Below, in pieces: positions 8,706 through 17,315 of a DNA stretch of 64,000 nucleotides; the first letter of the stretch is position 1; every line of letters begins with the position of its first letter. This DNA comes from Trebonia sp963836195 (lineage in GTDB: Bacteria; Actinomycetota; Actinomycetes; Streptosporangiales; Streptosporangiaceae): assembly GCA_963836195.1 (NCBI GenBank), contig CAWIIX010000030.1, positions 310,001-374,000 on the forward strand. Direction: 5' to 3'. Position numbers and translations under genes: made by a program. The notes under the pieces are model-generated. The model did no database searches. It worked only from the letters and a program-made list of their open reading frames with translations, and had not been told where the DNA came from.

Positions 8706-8920
8706 GTGCGGGCCTGGCCGGTTGGAAGTGTCAGGTCGCAGATCCGGCTGCCCGACACCGAGCCGACCCGCACCGGTGGTCACCTGGTGCTGGTCACCGG
8801 TCACGCCGACGGCCTGGTCACCTTCCACGACCCGGCCGGCCACACCCCCCAAGCAGGCGTCGCCACGCTCGCGATGCCCGTCTTCGACCGCTTCGCCGTC
8901 CACCGAGGCGTCGCACTCAG
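8706..8920 (+). pseudogene. C39-like peptidase C-terminal remnant
   Basis: The plus frame reads GGHLVLVTGHADGLVTF, then HDPAGHTP and a FDRFAVHRGVAL tail. This matches the C-terminal catalytic half of actinobacterial C39-like (papain-fold) peptidases: the GGH catalytic His, the acid/Asn region FHxPxG and the final FxxFxxxRG motif. The N-terminal half with the catalytic Cys is absent, and an in-frame stop directly precedes 8706. I consider it a truncated pseudogene. Confidence 0.5.
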
Positions 8921-8970
8921 CCCTGCTACACCGGGAGTGAGGTCATTCCGGGTAGGCGAGGGAGTAAGAG

Positions 8971-9288
8971 ATGAGCGCTGGCACATCCTCGGAGGAAACC
9001 ACCGCCGCGGCTAGCGTCGCGTCGGCGGTGGCGGGACCACTAGGCGGCGAGCCGACGGTACTCGGCCTGCCTTGCTTCATCGCCGGCTCCGTCTCGTTCG
9101 GCCTCGCCCAGGCGGGCGTGGTTCCCGCCGCCGCAGTCGGCGCGGCCTTGCCGGTCATCCTCGGATTCTCGGCGGTCGGTATCTTCCTCACCACGATCTG
9201 GGCCGCCTCGATCGGGCGGAACGTGGTCGCCACCGTATTCGGCATCTTCGGCGGGTTCTGGCTGAGCTACGGGGCGCGGCTGCTCGGG
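8971..9288 (+). pseudogene. YaaH/GPR1/FUN34 acetate-transporter remnant
   Basis: From ATG 8971, preceded by GGGAG, the frame encodes VLGLPCFIAGSVSFGLAQAG, two further hydrophobic helices and GIFGGFWLSYGARLLG. This is the N-terminal half of the YaaH/GPR1/FUN34 acetate-succinate channel family (normally six helices, about 200 residues). After LLG the similarity stops and the frame runs into the end of the convergent MFS gene. The remaining helices are missing. It was probably truncated by a rearrangement near 9290. Confidence 0.55.
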
Positions 9289-9376
9289 ACCGCCTCGCCG
9301 TCCGCTTGCGGGTGTCGATCGGCTGCTCCGGCGGTTCGCCGCCCTGTTCGATTAGGAGCAGAATCGCCCTTCCCTT

Positions 9377-10924
9377 TCACCGGCTCGTGCTCACATCGGT
9401 CCTTTGCCGCGGCCGGGACGCAGGGCTCCGGAGATGCCGCAAGCCTAGGAAGCCCACGACCGCGGCCGCGACCAGAATCGCGCCGGCCACGAGCAGGGCG
9501 AGCTCGAAGCCCCGGAGAAAGGAAGCCGTGGCCAGGTCAAGCGCGTGCCGGCCGGCGGACGCGGCGGCAGCGTGGACCTGACCGACCGCGACGTCGGCCT
9601 CGACCCGGGCTGCCCGCTGCTGCTCGGCCGGGGGCAGGGATCCGGCCTGGCGGTGCCAGTCGGCCAGGGTCACCGCGGCCCCGATAGATCCCAGGATGGC
9701 CAGTCCGGTCGCGGTGCCGATCTGGCGGCAGGCGTTGAACAGGCCTGACCCGATCCCCGACGATCCCTCCGGGACCTCGGCCATCGCCGCCGACGAACCC
9801 GCCGGGACCATCAGGGCGAAGCCCACCCCCACCAGGATGTAGCAGGCGGCCGGCCAGGCGAACGGCGTCGCCGTCGTCAGCTGGCTCATGCCGAGCACGC
9901 CCGCGGCGGCGATGAGGCACCCCCACCCGACGGCCGATGATGCCGACACCCGGCGCTGGACCCGCTTGCCGAGCTGGGCCACGGCAAAGTACGGAATGCA
10001 GAAGAAGAGCCAGGACAGGCCGGTGCGCAGCGCGGACCATCCGTCGGCATTCTGAAAGAAGAGGGTGACGTAGTAGATGAATCCCGAGAACGCGAGGTAG
10101 GCCAGCAGGTACACGGCACTGGCCCGGCCGAAGCCCGGGGTTCGCAGCAACGCCGGCGGGACCATGGGGAACGCCGCCCTGCGCTCCCACACGAAAAAGA
10201 CCACCAGCACCGCCACTCCGGCGACGACGCCCGCGGCCACCACCGGCGATCGCCAGGTCGCGTCCGAGGAGTCGACGAACCCGAAGGTCAGCAACAGCAG
10301 CCCGGAAGCGCTCAGCGCCGCGCCGGCGGTGTCGAAGGGACGCGGGACCGGTTCCCTGGACTCGGCAACCGCGAACCAGGAGACGGCCAGGGTTGCCACC
10401 GCGATCGGGACGTTGACCCAGAAGACCGATGACCATGGGAACACGCTGAGCAGCAAGCCGCCCACCACGCTGCCGCCCGCGACAGCCAGGCCGCTGACCG
10501 CGGCCCAGAGCCCGATCGGGCCGGTCCTCGCTTCTGGCGGGTAGGCCTCGGTGATCAGGGACAGGGTCAGGGACGACATGACGGCGCCGCCGGTTCCCTG
10601 GATCACCCGGAACCCGATCAGCATTCCCCCCGAAACCGAAAGAGCGCAGCCGACCGAGGCGAGCATGAAGAGGGCGACCCCGCTCATGAAGACGCGCCTG
10701 CGGCCGAAATGGTCGCCCAGCGCCCCGCCCGCCGGGATCAGGGCCGCCAGGGCCAGAGCGTAGGCGCTGACCACCCATTCCAGGCCCGCAGGGGAGAGGT
10801 GAAGCTCGCGTTGCAAGGCCGGAAGGGCGACGCTCACGATCATGACATCCAGCACCATCATGACCTGGGCCGTGCACGCCACCGCCAGGGTGAGCCGCTG
10901 CCTGGGCTGTGTATGCGGCCTCAT
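9377..10924 (-). CDS. MFS drug exporter, DHA2/EmrB-QacA family (14 TM)
   Basis: Protein of 515 residues with about 14 hydrophobic helices. Family signatures: TM1 motif VMMVLDVMIVSVALPALQ (motif D1), motif A GALGDHFGRRRVFMSG between TM2 and TM3, RVIQGTGGAV (motif B) and motif C-like GGSVVGGLLL. This is a proton-coupled exporter in the cytoplasmic membrane, with likely substrates being lipophilic cations or antibiotics. No TetR gene is adjacent, but a perfect 9+1+9 palindrome lies in the divergent promoter region. The 3' end abuts the truncated YaaH remnant. Confidence 0.9.
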   Translation of the reverse strand: MRPHTQPRQRLTLAVACTAQVMMVLDVMIVSVALPALQRELHLSPAGLEWVVSAYALALAALIPAGGALGDHFGRRRVFMSGVALFMLASVGCALSVSGGMLIGFRVIQGTGGAVMSSLTLSLITEAYPPEARTGPIGLWAAVSGLAVAGGSVVGGLLLSVFPWSSVFWVNVPIAVATLAVSWFAVAESREPVPRPFDTAGAALSASGLLLLTFGFVDSSDATWRSPVVAAGVVAGVAVLVVFFVWERRAAFPMVPPALLRTPGFGRASAVYLLAYLAFSGFIYYVTLFFQNADGWSALRTGLSWLFFCIPYFAVAQLGKRVQRRVSASSAVGWGCLIAAAGVLGMSQLTTATPFAWPAACYILVGVGFALMVPAGSSAAMAEVPEGSSGIGSGLFNACRQIGTATGLAILGSIGAAVTLADWHRQAGSLPPAEQQRAARVEADVAVGQVHAAAASAGRHALDLATASFLRGFELALLVAGAILVAAAVVGFLGLRHLRSPASRPRQRTDVSTSR

Positions 10925-11078
10925 GACTCAACCCTGCCCCGGCCGGCCACCGCGAACCACCACCCGCTACCACCCCACGGGGGCCCCAGTCCGGGTCGAT
11001 GATGGCGCAGTCTAAGAATCTCCGCAGATAAAACTTCCGCGGTGTATCTCGCCGGGGCGAGGCGCCCTCTGTGCAAGA

Positions 11079-11097
11079 AAGGGAACGACGTTCCCTT
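11079..11097. promoter_or_regulatory. Palindrome in the divergent MFS / G1-peptidase promoter region
   Basis: AAGGGAACG and CGTTCCCTT are perfect inverted arms around a single central A. The site sits 34 bp before the peptidase ATG and about 155 bp upstream of the MFS gene. It has the size and symmetry of a dimeric repressor operator; a hairpin in the peptidase leader is the alternative. Confidence 0.4.
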
Positions 11098-11130
11098 GCC
11101 AGCCGGCGGTGCCTTCGGTAAGGAGAAGAC

Positions 11131-12083
11131 ATGTCCAAACGCGCTTCTGAGACCAGTCGCGGCAGCACATGGACCCATCCCTTGCCGCCCGACGGCTTCG
11201 ATCCGCGCGCCGCATCGGCGCTCGAGTTGCGCCGCTATGGCCTGCCGCCGCGACCCGATCCCGCTGTCCGCCCGGAACTCGCGGCGGTCTGGGACGAGAT
11301 ATTCTCCCGCAAGCTCAGCTACATCACGCCCGTCTTCCAGCCGGTCCAAGAGCTGGTCCCCGGTATCAGCCGGGCGGACCGCCCCCGCCCGGACGCGAAC
11401 GGCACCAACGGCACCTGGTCGGGCACCGTGACGCACGCCCCGGCGGGCGAGACGTTCGAGTGGGTCTTCGGCACGTGGAACGTCCCTGACGTCGAGCCCG
11501 GCGGCGAAGGCCCGGGCAGCTGGTGGGCCGCCACCTGGATCGGCATCGACGGGGTTACCGACGTCACCCAGATCGGCACGATGCAGGTCGCTACGCGGGC
11601 CTCGAAGGGCAGACCCACCATGTCCTGCTTCGCCTGGCACGAGTGGTGGTCCGCCTTCGCGCCGTCCCCGTGGGTGGCGATCTCGAACTTCCCGCTCAGT
11701 TTCGGTGACACGATAAGCGGCCTGATCTGCCTGCTGTCCCCGACGGAGGCGAGCTTCAGCATGGTCAACATGACCACCGGAGTTCACGTCGGGTTCGGGC
11801 AGATCCCGCTGACCGGGCCCCCCGGCACCGCCTCCCTGGAAAACCAGCCGAGTGGATACTCGAACGGCCGGAGCTATCAACCGGCCAGGCGCTGCTGCCG
11901 GACTTCAGCGAGATCTACTTCAACTCGGCCTACGCCGGCCGTGGCCTGTACTTCGTCGCCGAAGGGGGCGCGGCGGACACGGTGCTGAACATGGTAGAGA
12001 ACGGCACCACGGTGGCCACGACCACGATCGAGACGCCAACTCTGTTCAAGATCGACTACACCGGCGGACCGCCCTCGGCCTGA
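11131..12083 (+). pseudogene. Peptidase G1/A4 family protein (glutamic peptidase), single frameshift
   Basis: The first frame (to about 11850) gives the G1/eqolisin core: NGTWSGTV, FGTWNVPDV, WWAATWIGIDGVTDVTQIGT (candidate catalytic Gln), CFAWHEWWS (candidate catalytic Glu) and the strand FGDTISGLICL. The conserved AEWILERPEL motif and the C-terminal strands follow in a frame shifted by -1, ending at TGA 12083. Correcting one base near 11840-11853 restores a 317-residue protein. Family enzymes are acid endopeptidases, normally secreted, but no signal peptide is visible here. The ribosome site AAGGAG precedes ATG 11131. It is either a sequencing indel or a recent pseudogene; the GGAAAAC at the junction is a poor slippery site. 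Confidence 0.75.
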
Positions 12084-12303
12084 CCGTCGCCGATGGCCGA
12101 GCATCCTTTTCCGTAATCGCAGCAGGTAAACGCAGGCAAATAACGTCCCCGTCCCGTCGAGCGCGAAACCGTGCGGAACATTGGAACTTTGCACTATTGA
12201 CGCTCATCAACACCGCACGTACGCTCACTATCGAGCAGCGAATCCTCGGGTGACGGGGAGCGTTATTCGTGTCAGTCGGCATCGATTAGGCGGACGTGAT
12301 CGT

Positions 12304-12972
12304 ATGACAGACGAGACTCCCGTAATTCCCGAGCTCAACCGTCGAATGCTGTTGCGGGGCGGATTGGCCGCCGGTGCCGGTCTGGCCATAGCCGGCCTCG
12401 CCGCGGTCGGCCTGACCGGGGTTGCCGAGGCGGCGACCGCACCACCCGGCGCCCGGCGTGGGAAGTCGGCCGTTGTCAAGCCCGACGCGAGCGGTCAGAC
12501 CCAGTTCAACTGGGCGTACTGCGCCAACTGCGGTGAGCTGTGGTACACGAAAAACAATACGAACGGATACTGCGCTGGCCAGATGGCAAATAACGGCGGC
12601 GGCCATGTGCTGAACCCATCCTATAGCTACGAACTGGCGTATAACGTCTATAACGGCGGCGGGCTGTACCAGCCGAACTGGAATTGGTGCAACAGATGCC
12701 AGTGTCTGTTTTACGCGCCGCACGTCAAGAACAGTTACTGCCCGGCGATTCCGTTCGGCGAGCACCACAACACCGGCGGCTATAACTACAGCATGCTCTA
12801 TAACGATTCCATTTCCGGCTCTACGCAGGACGGCTGGTTCTGGTGCGGCAACTGCCAGGGGGTGTTCACCGGGTTCAAGCCCTGCCCGGCGATTCCGTAC
12901 GGCAATATTCACAGCGTCGGCGCCGGCACGTTCCTTTACGATGTTGCCTACTACAGCACCAGCCCCCCCTGA
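12304..12972 (+). CDS. Tat-exported protein with three Trp/Cys (WxxCxxC) repeats
   Basis: Protein of 222 residues. A twin-arginine signal (LNRRMLLRGG, hydrophobic stretch, VAEAATA cleavage region) covers about 1-46. The mature part contains three similar units of about 45 residues, each opening with an aromatic plus CxxC (WAYCANCGELWY, WNWCNRCQCLFY, WFWCGNCQGVF), then a C-P pair, a His-rich turn and a closing aromatic strand (YSYELAYN, YNYSMLYND, FLYDVAYY). The Cys spacing suggests one zinc ribbon or disulfide-stapled beta-hairpin per repeat. Tat export implies folding, perhaps metal loading, before secretion. Function unknown. It follows the G1 peptidase gene in the same direction. Confidence 0.75.
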   Translation: MTDETPVIPELNRRMLLRGGLAAGAGLAIAGLAAVGLTGVAEAATAPPGARRGKSAVVKPDASGQTQFNWAYCANCGELWYTKNNTNGYCAGQMANNGGGHVLNPSYSYELAYNVYNGGGLYQPNWNWCNRCQCLFYAPHVKNSYCPAIPFGEHHNTGGYNYSMLYNDSISGSTQDGWFWCGNCQGVFTGFKPCPAIPYGNIHSVGAGTFLYDVAYYSTSPP

Positions 12973-12983
12973 CGGAGAGGTCG

Positions 12984-14243
12984 TCAGGTCACCGCTGAGC
13001 GTTCCTGAGCCAGGTACGGCAGGTGCGCTGCCTCCGCGACAACATCGCGCAGGCAGCGCACGGCCCGCAGCACGTCCCCGTGCGACACGTAGAGCGCATT
13101 AACGCCGAACCTGAGCATGTCCGGCGCCCGCATGTCGCCGATCACGTCCCGCGCCGCCAGCGCCTGCACCAGCGCGTACGCGTCCGGGTGGCGCAGCGTC
13201 ACCTGGCTGCCCCGACGCGCGGGCGAGCGCGGCGTCACCACCGAGAACGCGTCGCCGAGCAGCGCGTCCGCGCAGTCGATGAAGAACCCGGTCACCGACA
13301 GGCTCTTGACCCGCAGCTCGGCCAGGTCGACCCCGTCGAAGGCGGTCAGCGCCGCCTCCAGCGCGAGCAGCGACAGCATCGGCGGGGTGCCGATCCGGGC
13401 CCGCCCGATGCCCTCGGCCGGCTCGTAGGGCCCGGTCATCTCAAACGGCCGGGCGTGGCCGGTCCACCCGGTCAGCGCCGGGTCGAAGCCGGCCTGGTGC
13501 CGCCGGGCCACGTAGAGGAACCCGGGCGCGCCCGGGCCGCCGCTGAGGTACTTGTACCCGCAGCCCACCGCGAAGTCCGCCCGCAGCGCGTCGAGCTCAA
13601 TCGGCAGCGCCCCGGCGGCGTGGCACAGGTCCCACAGCACCAGCGCCCCCGCCGCGTGCGCGGCCTCGGTCAGCCCGGGCACGTCGTGCAGCTCGCCGGT
13701 GCGGTAGTCGACCGGCGGGTACGCGGCCACCGCGACGCGCTGGCCCTCGGCCGCGAGGAAGTCCGGCAGCGCCGCCGGCGTCACCTCGCGGACCTCCAAG
13801 CCGTGCTCCCGGGCGAATGACGCGGCGATGTACCGGTCGGTGGGGAAGTGATCGGGGTCGGTCACCAGCAGCGGCCGGCCCGCGCGCAGCCGCATCGCCG
13901 CCGAGAGCGCGTTGTAGATCTGGATCGAGGTCGAGTCGCCGACCACCGTCTGCCCCGGCGCCGCCCCGATCAGCCGCCCGACCGCGTCGCCGACCCGCAG
14001 CGGCGCCTGCCACCAGGCGTGGGAGTTCCAGGACCGGATCAGGCTGGTGCCCCACTGGCGGCGCACCGCGTCCTCGACCGCCGGCGGCACCGCCGCGGGC
14101 AGCGCCCCGAGCGAGTTGCCGTCCAGGTAGACGAGGCCCGCCGGGAGCAGGAAGCGGTCCCGCAGGCCGGCCAGCGGGTCGGCCGCGTCCAGCGCGGCCG
14201 CCCGCTCGGCGAGCGGCGGGTAGCGCCCGGTGTCAGCGAGCAC
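12984..14243 (-). CDS. kynU: Kynureninase
   Basis: PLP enzyme of 419 residues, the normal kynureninase length, cleaving L-kynurenine (or 3-hydroxykynurenine) to anthranilate (or 3-hydroxyanthranilate) and alanine. Signatures: VYLDGNSLGALP near the N-terminus, the cofactor region DSTSIQIYNAL, LWDLCHAAGALP with the PLP-contacting Asp/His, and the Schiff-base Lys231 in GCGYKYLSGGPGAPGF. No tryptophan dioxygenase or kynurenine formamidase is nearby, so the rest of the pathway must be elsewhere or the enzyme feeds a secondary pathway. It diverges from the P450 gene across a region with a long hairpin. Confidence 0.93.
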   Translation of the reverse strand: MLADTGRYPPLAERAAALDAADPLAGLRDRFLLPAGLVYLDGNSLGALPAAVPPAVEDAVRRQWGTSLIRSWNSHAWWQAPLRVGDAVGRLIGAAPGQTVVGDSTSIQIYNALSAAMRLRAGRPLLVTDPDHFPTDRYIAASFAREHGLEVREVTPAALPDFLAAEGQRVAVAAYPPVDYRTGELHDVPGLTEAAHAAGALVLWDLCHAAGALPIELDALRADFAVGCGYKYLSGGPGAPGFLYVARRHQAGFDPALTGWTGHARPFEMTGPYEPAEGIGRARIGTPPMLSLLALEAALTAFDGVDLAELRVKSLSVTGFFIDCADALLGDAFSVVTPRSPARRGSQVTLRHPDAYALVQALAARDVIGDMRAPDMLRFGVNALYVSHGDVLRAVRCLRDVVAEAAHLPYLAQERSAVT

Positions 14244-14320
14244 GGCAACCTCCGAAGAGTAGGCGTCGGCCGGGCGTCACCACCCGGGCCGAGTCGTTGA
14301 CCTGGGACAGTCGCCCGGGC

Positions 14321-14359
14321 CCGTTCGAGAAAAGCTTAAAGATCTTTTCCTCCGAACGG
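14321..14359. promoter_or_regulatory. Long hairpin/operator candidate between kynU and the P450 gene
   Basis: Outer arms CCGTTCG (14321-14327) and CGAACGG (14353-14359) enclose inner arms GAAAAG and CTTTTC around the loop CTTAAAGAT. Together they give a 13-bp interrupted palindrome in the middle of the divergent promoter region. It could bind a dimeric regulator of both genes or form a leader hairpin. Confidence 0.45.
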
Positions 14360-14441
14360 TCCCGGCTGACTCCCGCCTAGTCATGACCCCTGGCCCCGTG
14401 ATGAAGTGGGAGGGTCGGGTTCTCGCGGAAGGTGCCGGATC

Positions 14442-15683
14442 ATGACAGTTGCCGGGATAGACCTGTCAGCCAACGAGTTCTGGGGGCTGCCGCTGGCCGA
14501 GCGGGCGGCCTCCTTCGCCTTGCTGCGAGCGCAGCCGGGGCCGCAGTGGTTCGCCGAGCCCGAGGTGTCGTTCGCGCAGGCCGGCCCCGGCTACTGGGCG
14601 CTGGTGCGGCACGCCGACATCGTCGAGGCGAGCAGGCACCCGGAGGTGTTCTCGTCCGCCCGCGGCGCGACCGGCATCGCCGACCTGCCGGTCGAGTTCA
14701 ACGAGTACTTCGGCTCGATGATCAACATGGACGATCCCAGGCACGCCCGGCTGCGCCGGATCGTCTCCCGCGCGTTCACGCCGCGGATGATCGCCGGGTT
14801 CGAGGCCGACGTCCGCCGGGCGGCCGCCCAGGTGGTCGACGACCTGCTGGCGGCCGGGCCGGGCGACTTCGTGGCCCAGGTCGCGGCCCGGCTGCCGCTG
14901 AAGTTCATCTGCGACCTGATGGGCATCCCCGACGAGCACTACCAGACCGTGTTCGCCAACAGCAACATGATCCTGGCCGGCTTCGACCCCGAGTTCGTGA
15001 GCGAGAACCCCGATCAGGTGGTGACGGACCTGCTCGGCGCCGGGCAGGCACTCGCGGACCTGGTCACCGCGCTGGGGGCGGAGCGGGCGGAGGCGCCCCG
15101 CGGGGATCTGATCTCCGCGCTGGTGACCGCGAACGTCGACGGCGAGCAGCTGACCGGGGCCGAGCTCGCCTCGTTCTTCGTGCTGCTGGTGGTGGCGGGC
15201 AACGAGACCACCCGCAACGCCCTCTCGCATGCGCTGATGCTGTTCACCGAGTACCCCGACCAGCGCAGGCTGCTGCTGGCCGACCTCGACGGCCGGATCG
15301 GCGGCGCGGTCGAGGAGATCGTCCGCTACGCCTCGCCGGTGATGTTCATGCGGCGCAGTCTCACCCGGGACTACACGATGAACGGGCATGACTACCGTGA
15401 GGGCGAGAAGGCAGTGCTGTTCTACTACTCGGGCAATCGCGACGAGGACGTCTTCCGCGACCCCGAGCGGTTCGACATCAGCCGCTCGCCCAACCCGCAC
15501 GTCGGCTTCGGCGGGGCCGGGCCGCACTTCTGCCTGGGCGCGCACCTCGCCCGCCGCGAGCTCACGGTCATGCTGCGCGAACTGCTCAGCCGGGTCCCCG
15601 ACATCAGCGCGGGCGAGCCCGACCGGCTGCTGTCCAGCTTCGTCAACGGGATCAAGCGGCTGCCCTGCCAGTTCACCGCCTGA
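14442..15683 (+). CDS. Cytochrome P450 (CYP124/125/142-like)
   Basis: Protein of 413 residues, soluble bacterial P450 size. I-helix oxygen-activation motif VVAGNETTRN (about 250-258), K-helix ExxR in VEEIVRYASPVMFMRR, and the heme loop FGGAGPHFCLGAHLAR with Cys364 as thiolate ligand. The MINMDDPRHARLRRIVSRAF segment and ELAEYF-type spacing resemble mycobacterial CYP124/125/142 sterol and lipid omega-hydroxylases. The acyl-CoA synthetase gene follows 74 bp downstream in the same direction, so a hydroxylated or carboxylated lipid may be passed to CoA activation. Start ATG 14442 with GGAAGGTGCCGG upstream. The exact substrate cannot be read from the sequence. Confidence 0.92.
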   Translation: MTVAGIDLSANEFWGLPLAERAASFALLRAQPGPQWFAEPEVSFAQAGPGYWALVRHADIVEASRHPEVFSSARGATGIADLPVEFNEYFGSMINMDDPRHARLRRIVSRAFTPRMIAGFEADVRRAAAQVVDDLLAAGPGDFVAQVAARLPLKFICDLMGIPDEHYQTVFANSNMILAGFDPEFVSENPDQVVTDLLGAGQALADLVTALGAERAEAPRGDLISALVTANVDGEQLTGAELASFFVLLVVAGNETTRNALSHALMLFTEYPDQRRLLLADLDGRIGGAVEEIVRYASPVMFMRRSLTRDYTMNGHDYREGEKAVLFYYSGNRDEDVFRDPERFDISRSPNPHVGFGGAGPHFCLGAHLARRELTVMLRELLSRVPDISAGEPDRLLSSFVNGIKRLPCQFTA

Positions 15684-15757
15684 CCCATTGAGCGGGCGGC
15701 CCCGGTTCCGTACATTGATCCCTACACTGACTGACCCCAACGCCGAGGGACGGTGCG

Positions 15758-17311
15758 ATGCCGGACGACATCCTTTCGATCTACGCCGCCAGCCAGCCAG
15801 ACAAGCCCGGCGTCATCGAGGACAGGCCCGACGGGACCGTGGTGACGTGGACCTACGCCGAGCTCGAGGCGCGCTCCAACCGGGTCGCGAACCTGCTGCT
15901 GGCGCTGGGGGCGGCGCCGCGCGCGAACGTCCTGTGGTGCGGGCCGAACTCGCCCGACGTGGTCGCGGTGATGGGTGCCACCAGGAAGATCGGCGCGGTC
16001 GCGGTGCCGCTGAACTACCGGCTGACGCCGGACGAGGCGCTGTACGTGATCAACCACAGCGACGCCGAGATCGCCTACGTCGACCACGAGCACCTGCCCC
16101 TGTTCACGGCCCTCGACGGCCAGCTCGAGAAGCTTCGGCACATCATCGTGGTCGGCGGGCCCGCCCCGGACGGCCTGCTCGGCGAGGCCGACATCGCGGC
16201 CGCGGCGGCCGACGCGCCGACCCCCGCCGAGCAGCCCGGCGGGTCGATGATCTACACCTCGGGGACGACCGGCAAGCCGAAGGGCGCGTACCGCAGCGGC
16301 GGCCAGGATCCCGAGGTCCTCGGCGCGCTGCTGAACCTGTTCGCCTACCGGCCCGATGACGTGTACATCACCTCCGGGCCGCTGTACCACAGCGGGCCGA
16401 GCGCGTTCATGGGCGCGGCCCTGCTCTTCGGCCAGACGATCATCGTGCAGCGCCGGTTCGACGCCGAGGACTGGCTGCGGCTGGTCGACAAGTACGGCGC
16501 GAGTTCGACGTTCTCCGCCCCCGCGCTGATCCGGATCGTGTGCGCGCTGCCGGCCGCGGTCAAGGACCGTTACGACCGGTCGAGCATGCGGGTGATGATC
16601 GCCAACGCGGCGCCGTGGAGCTACGCGCTCAAGCAGCAGTACGTGGCCGACTTCCCGCCCGAGTCGCTGTTCGAGGTCTACGGGTCGACCGAGCTCGGCG
16701 TGGACACGGTGCTGCTCCCGGCCGATCAGCTGCGCAAGCCCGGCTCCTGCGGTCAGCCGGCCCCGAAAATCGAGATCAAGCTCTTCGACGACGACGGCCA
16801 CGAGGTGACCGGCATCGGGCCCGAGCACGCGGGCGAGGTGTTCGTCCGGTCCACCGCCGCGTTCGACACCTACTACAAGAACGACGCCAGCTACGAGGCG
16901 AACAGCCGCGACGGCTTCCACACGGTCGGCGACATCGGGTACTGGGACGACGAGGGCTACCTGTACATCTGCGACCGCAAGAGCGACATGATCATTACCG
17001 GCGGGATGAACGTCTACCCGGCCGAGATCGAGGCCGCGCTCGAGCAGCATCCCGGCATCTACGACGTCGCCGTGTTCGGGATCCCGTCCGAGCAGTGGGG
17101 CGAGGTCGTGCACGCCACCGTGGTCCGGGCGCCGGGGTCGTCGCTGACGGCCGAGGAGATCACCGCGTTCGGCCGTGGCCACCTGGCCAGCTACAAAGTG
17201 CCCCGGTCGGTCGACTTCATCGACGAGCTGCCGCGCACCGGTTCCGGGAAGATCCTCAAGCGCCAGCTCCGGGCGCCGTACTGGGCCGGCCGGACGGCCC
17301 AGGTCGGGTAG
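15758..17311 (+). CDS. Acyl-CoA synthetase (FadD-like, ANL superfamily)
   Basis: Adenylate-forming enzyme of 517 residues. Motifs: P-loop YTSGTTGKPKGA near residue 165, YGSTELG (A5-like), GDIGYWDDEGYLYICDRKSD (A7/A8 hinge Asp) and the C-terminal catalytic Lys in PRTGSGKILKRQL. It activates a carboxylic acid to acyl-AMP and then acyl-CoA. Similarity pattern is that of mycobacterial FadD-type fatty or sterol-side-chain ligases. It lies behind the P450 gene and just before a YjbR gene (GTG 4 bp after the stop), suggesting an operon for lipid or sterol catabolism. Confidence 0.9.
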   Translation: MPDDILSIYAASQPDKPGVIEDRPDGTVVTWTYAELEARSNRVANLLLALGAAPRANVLWCGPNSPDVVAVMGATRKIGAVAVPLNYRLTPDEALYVINHSDAEIAYVDHEHLPLFTALDGQLEKLRHIIVVGGPAPDGLLGEADIAAAAADAPTPAEQPGGSMIYTSGTTGKPKGAYRSGGQDPEVLGALLNLFAYRPDDVYITSGPLYHSGPSAFMGAALLFGQTIIVQRRFDAEDWLRLVDKYGASSTFSAPALIRIVCALPAAVKDRYDRSSMRVMIANAAPWSYALKQQYVADFPPESLFEVYGSTELGVDTVLLPADQLRKPGSCGQPAPKIEIKLFDDDGHEVTGIGPEHAGEVFVRSTAAFDTYYKNDASYEANSRDGFHTVGDIGYWDDEGYLYICDRKSDMIITGGMNVYPAEIEAALEQHPGIYDVAVFGIPSEQWGEVVHATVVRAPGSSLTAEEITAFGRGHLASYKVPRSVDFIDELPRTGSGKILKRQLRAPYWAGRTAQVG

Positions 17312-17315
17312 CCGC

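Noticed and set aside
11835..11860. Programmed -1 ribosomal frameshift in the G1 peptidase
   Set aside because: GGAAAAC is a poor slippery heptamer, there is no downstream pseudoknot evident, and comparable single-base breaks occur in many other genes here.
15722..17182. 486-codon frame opposite the acyl-CoA synthetase
   Set aside because: Antisense shadow with no protein features.
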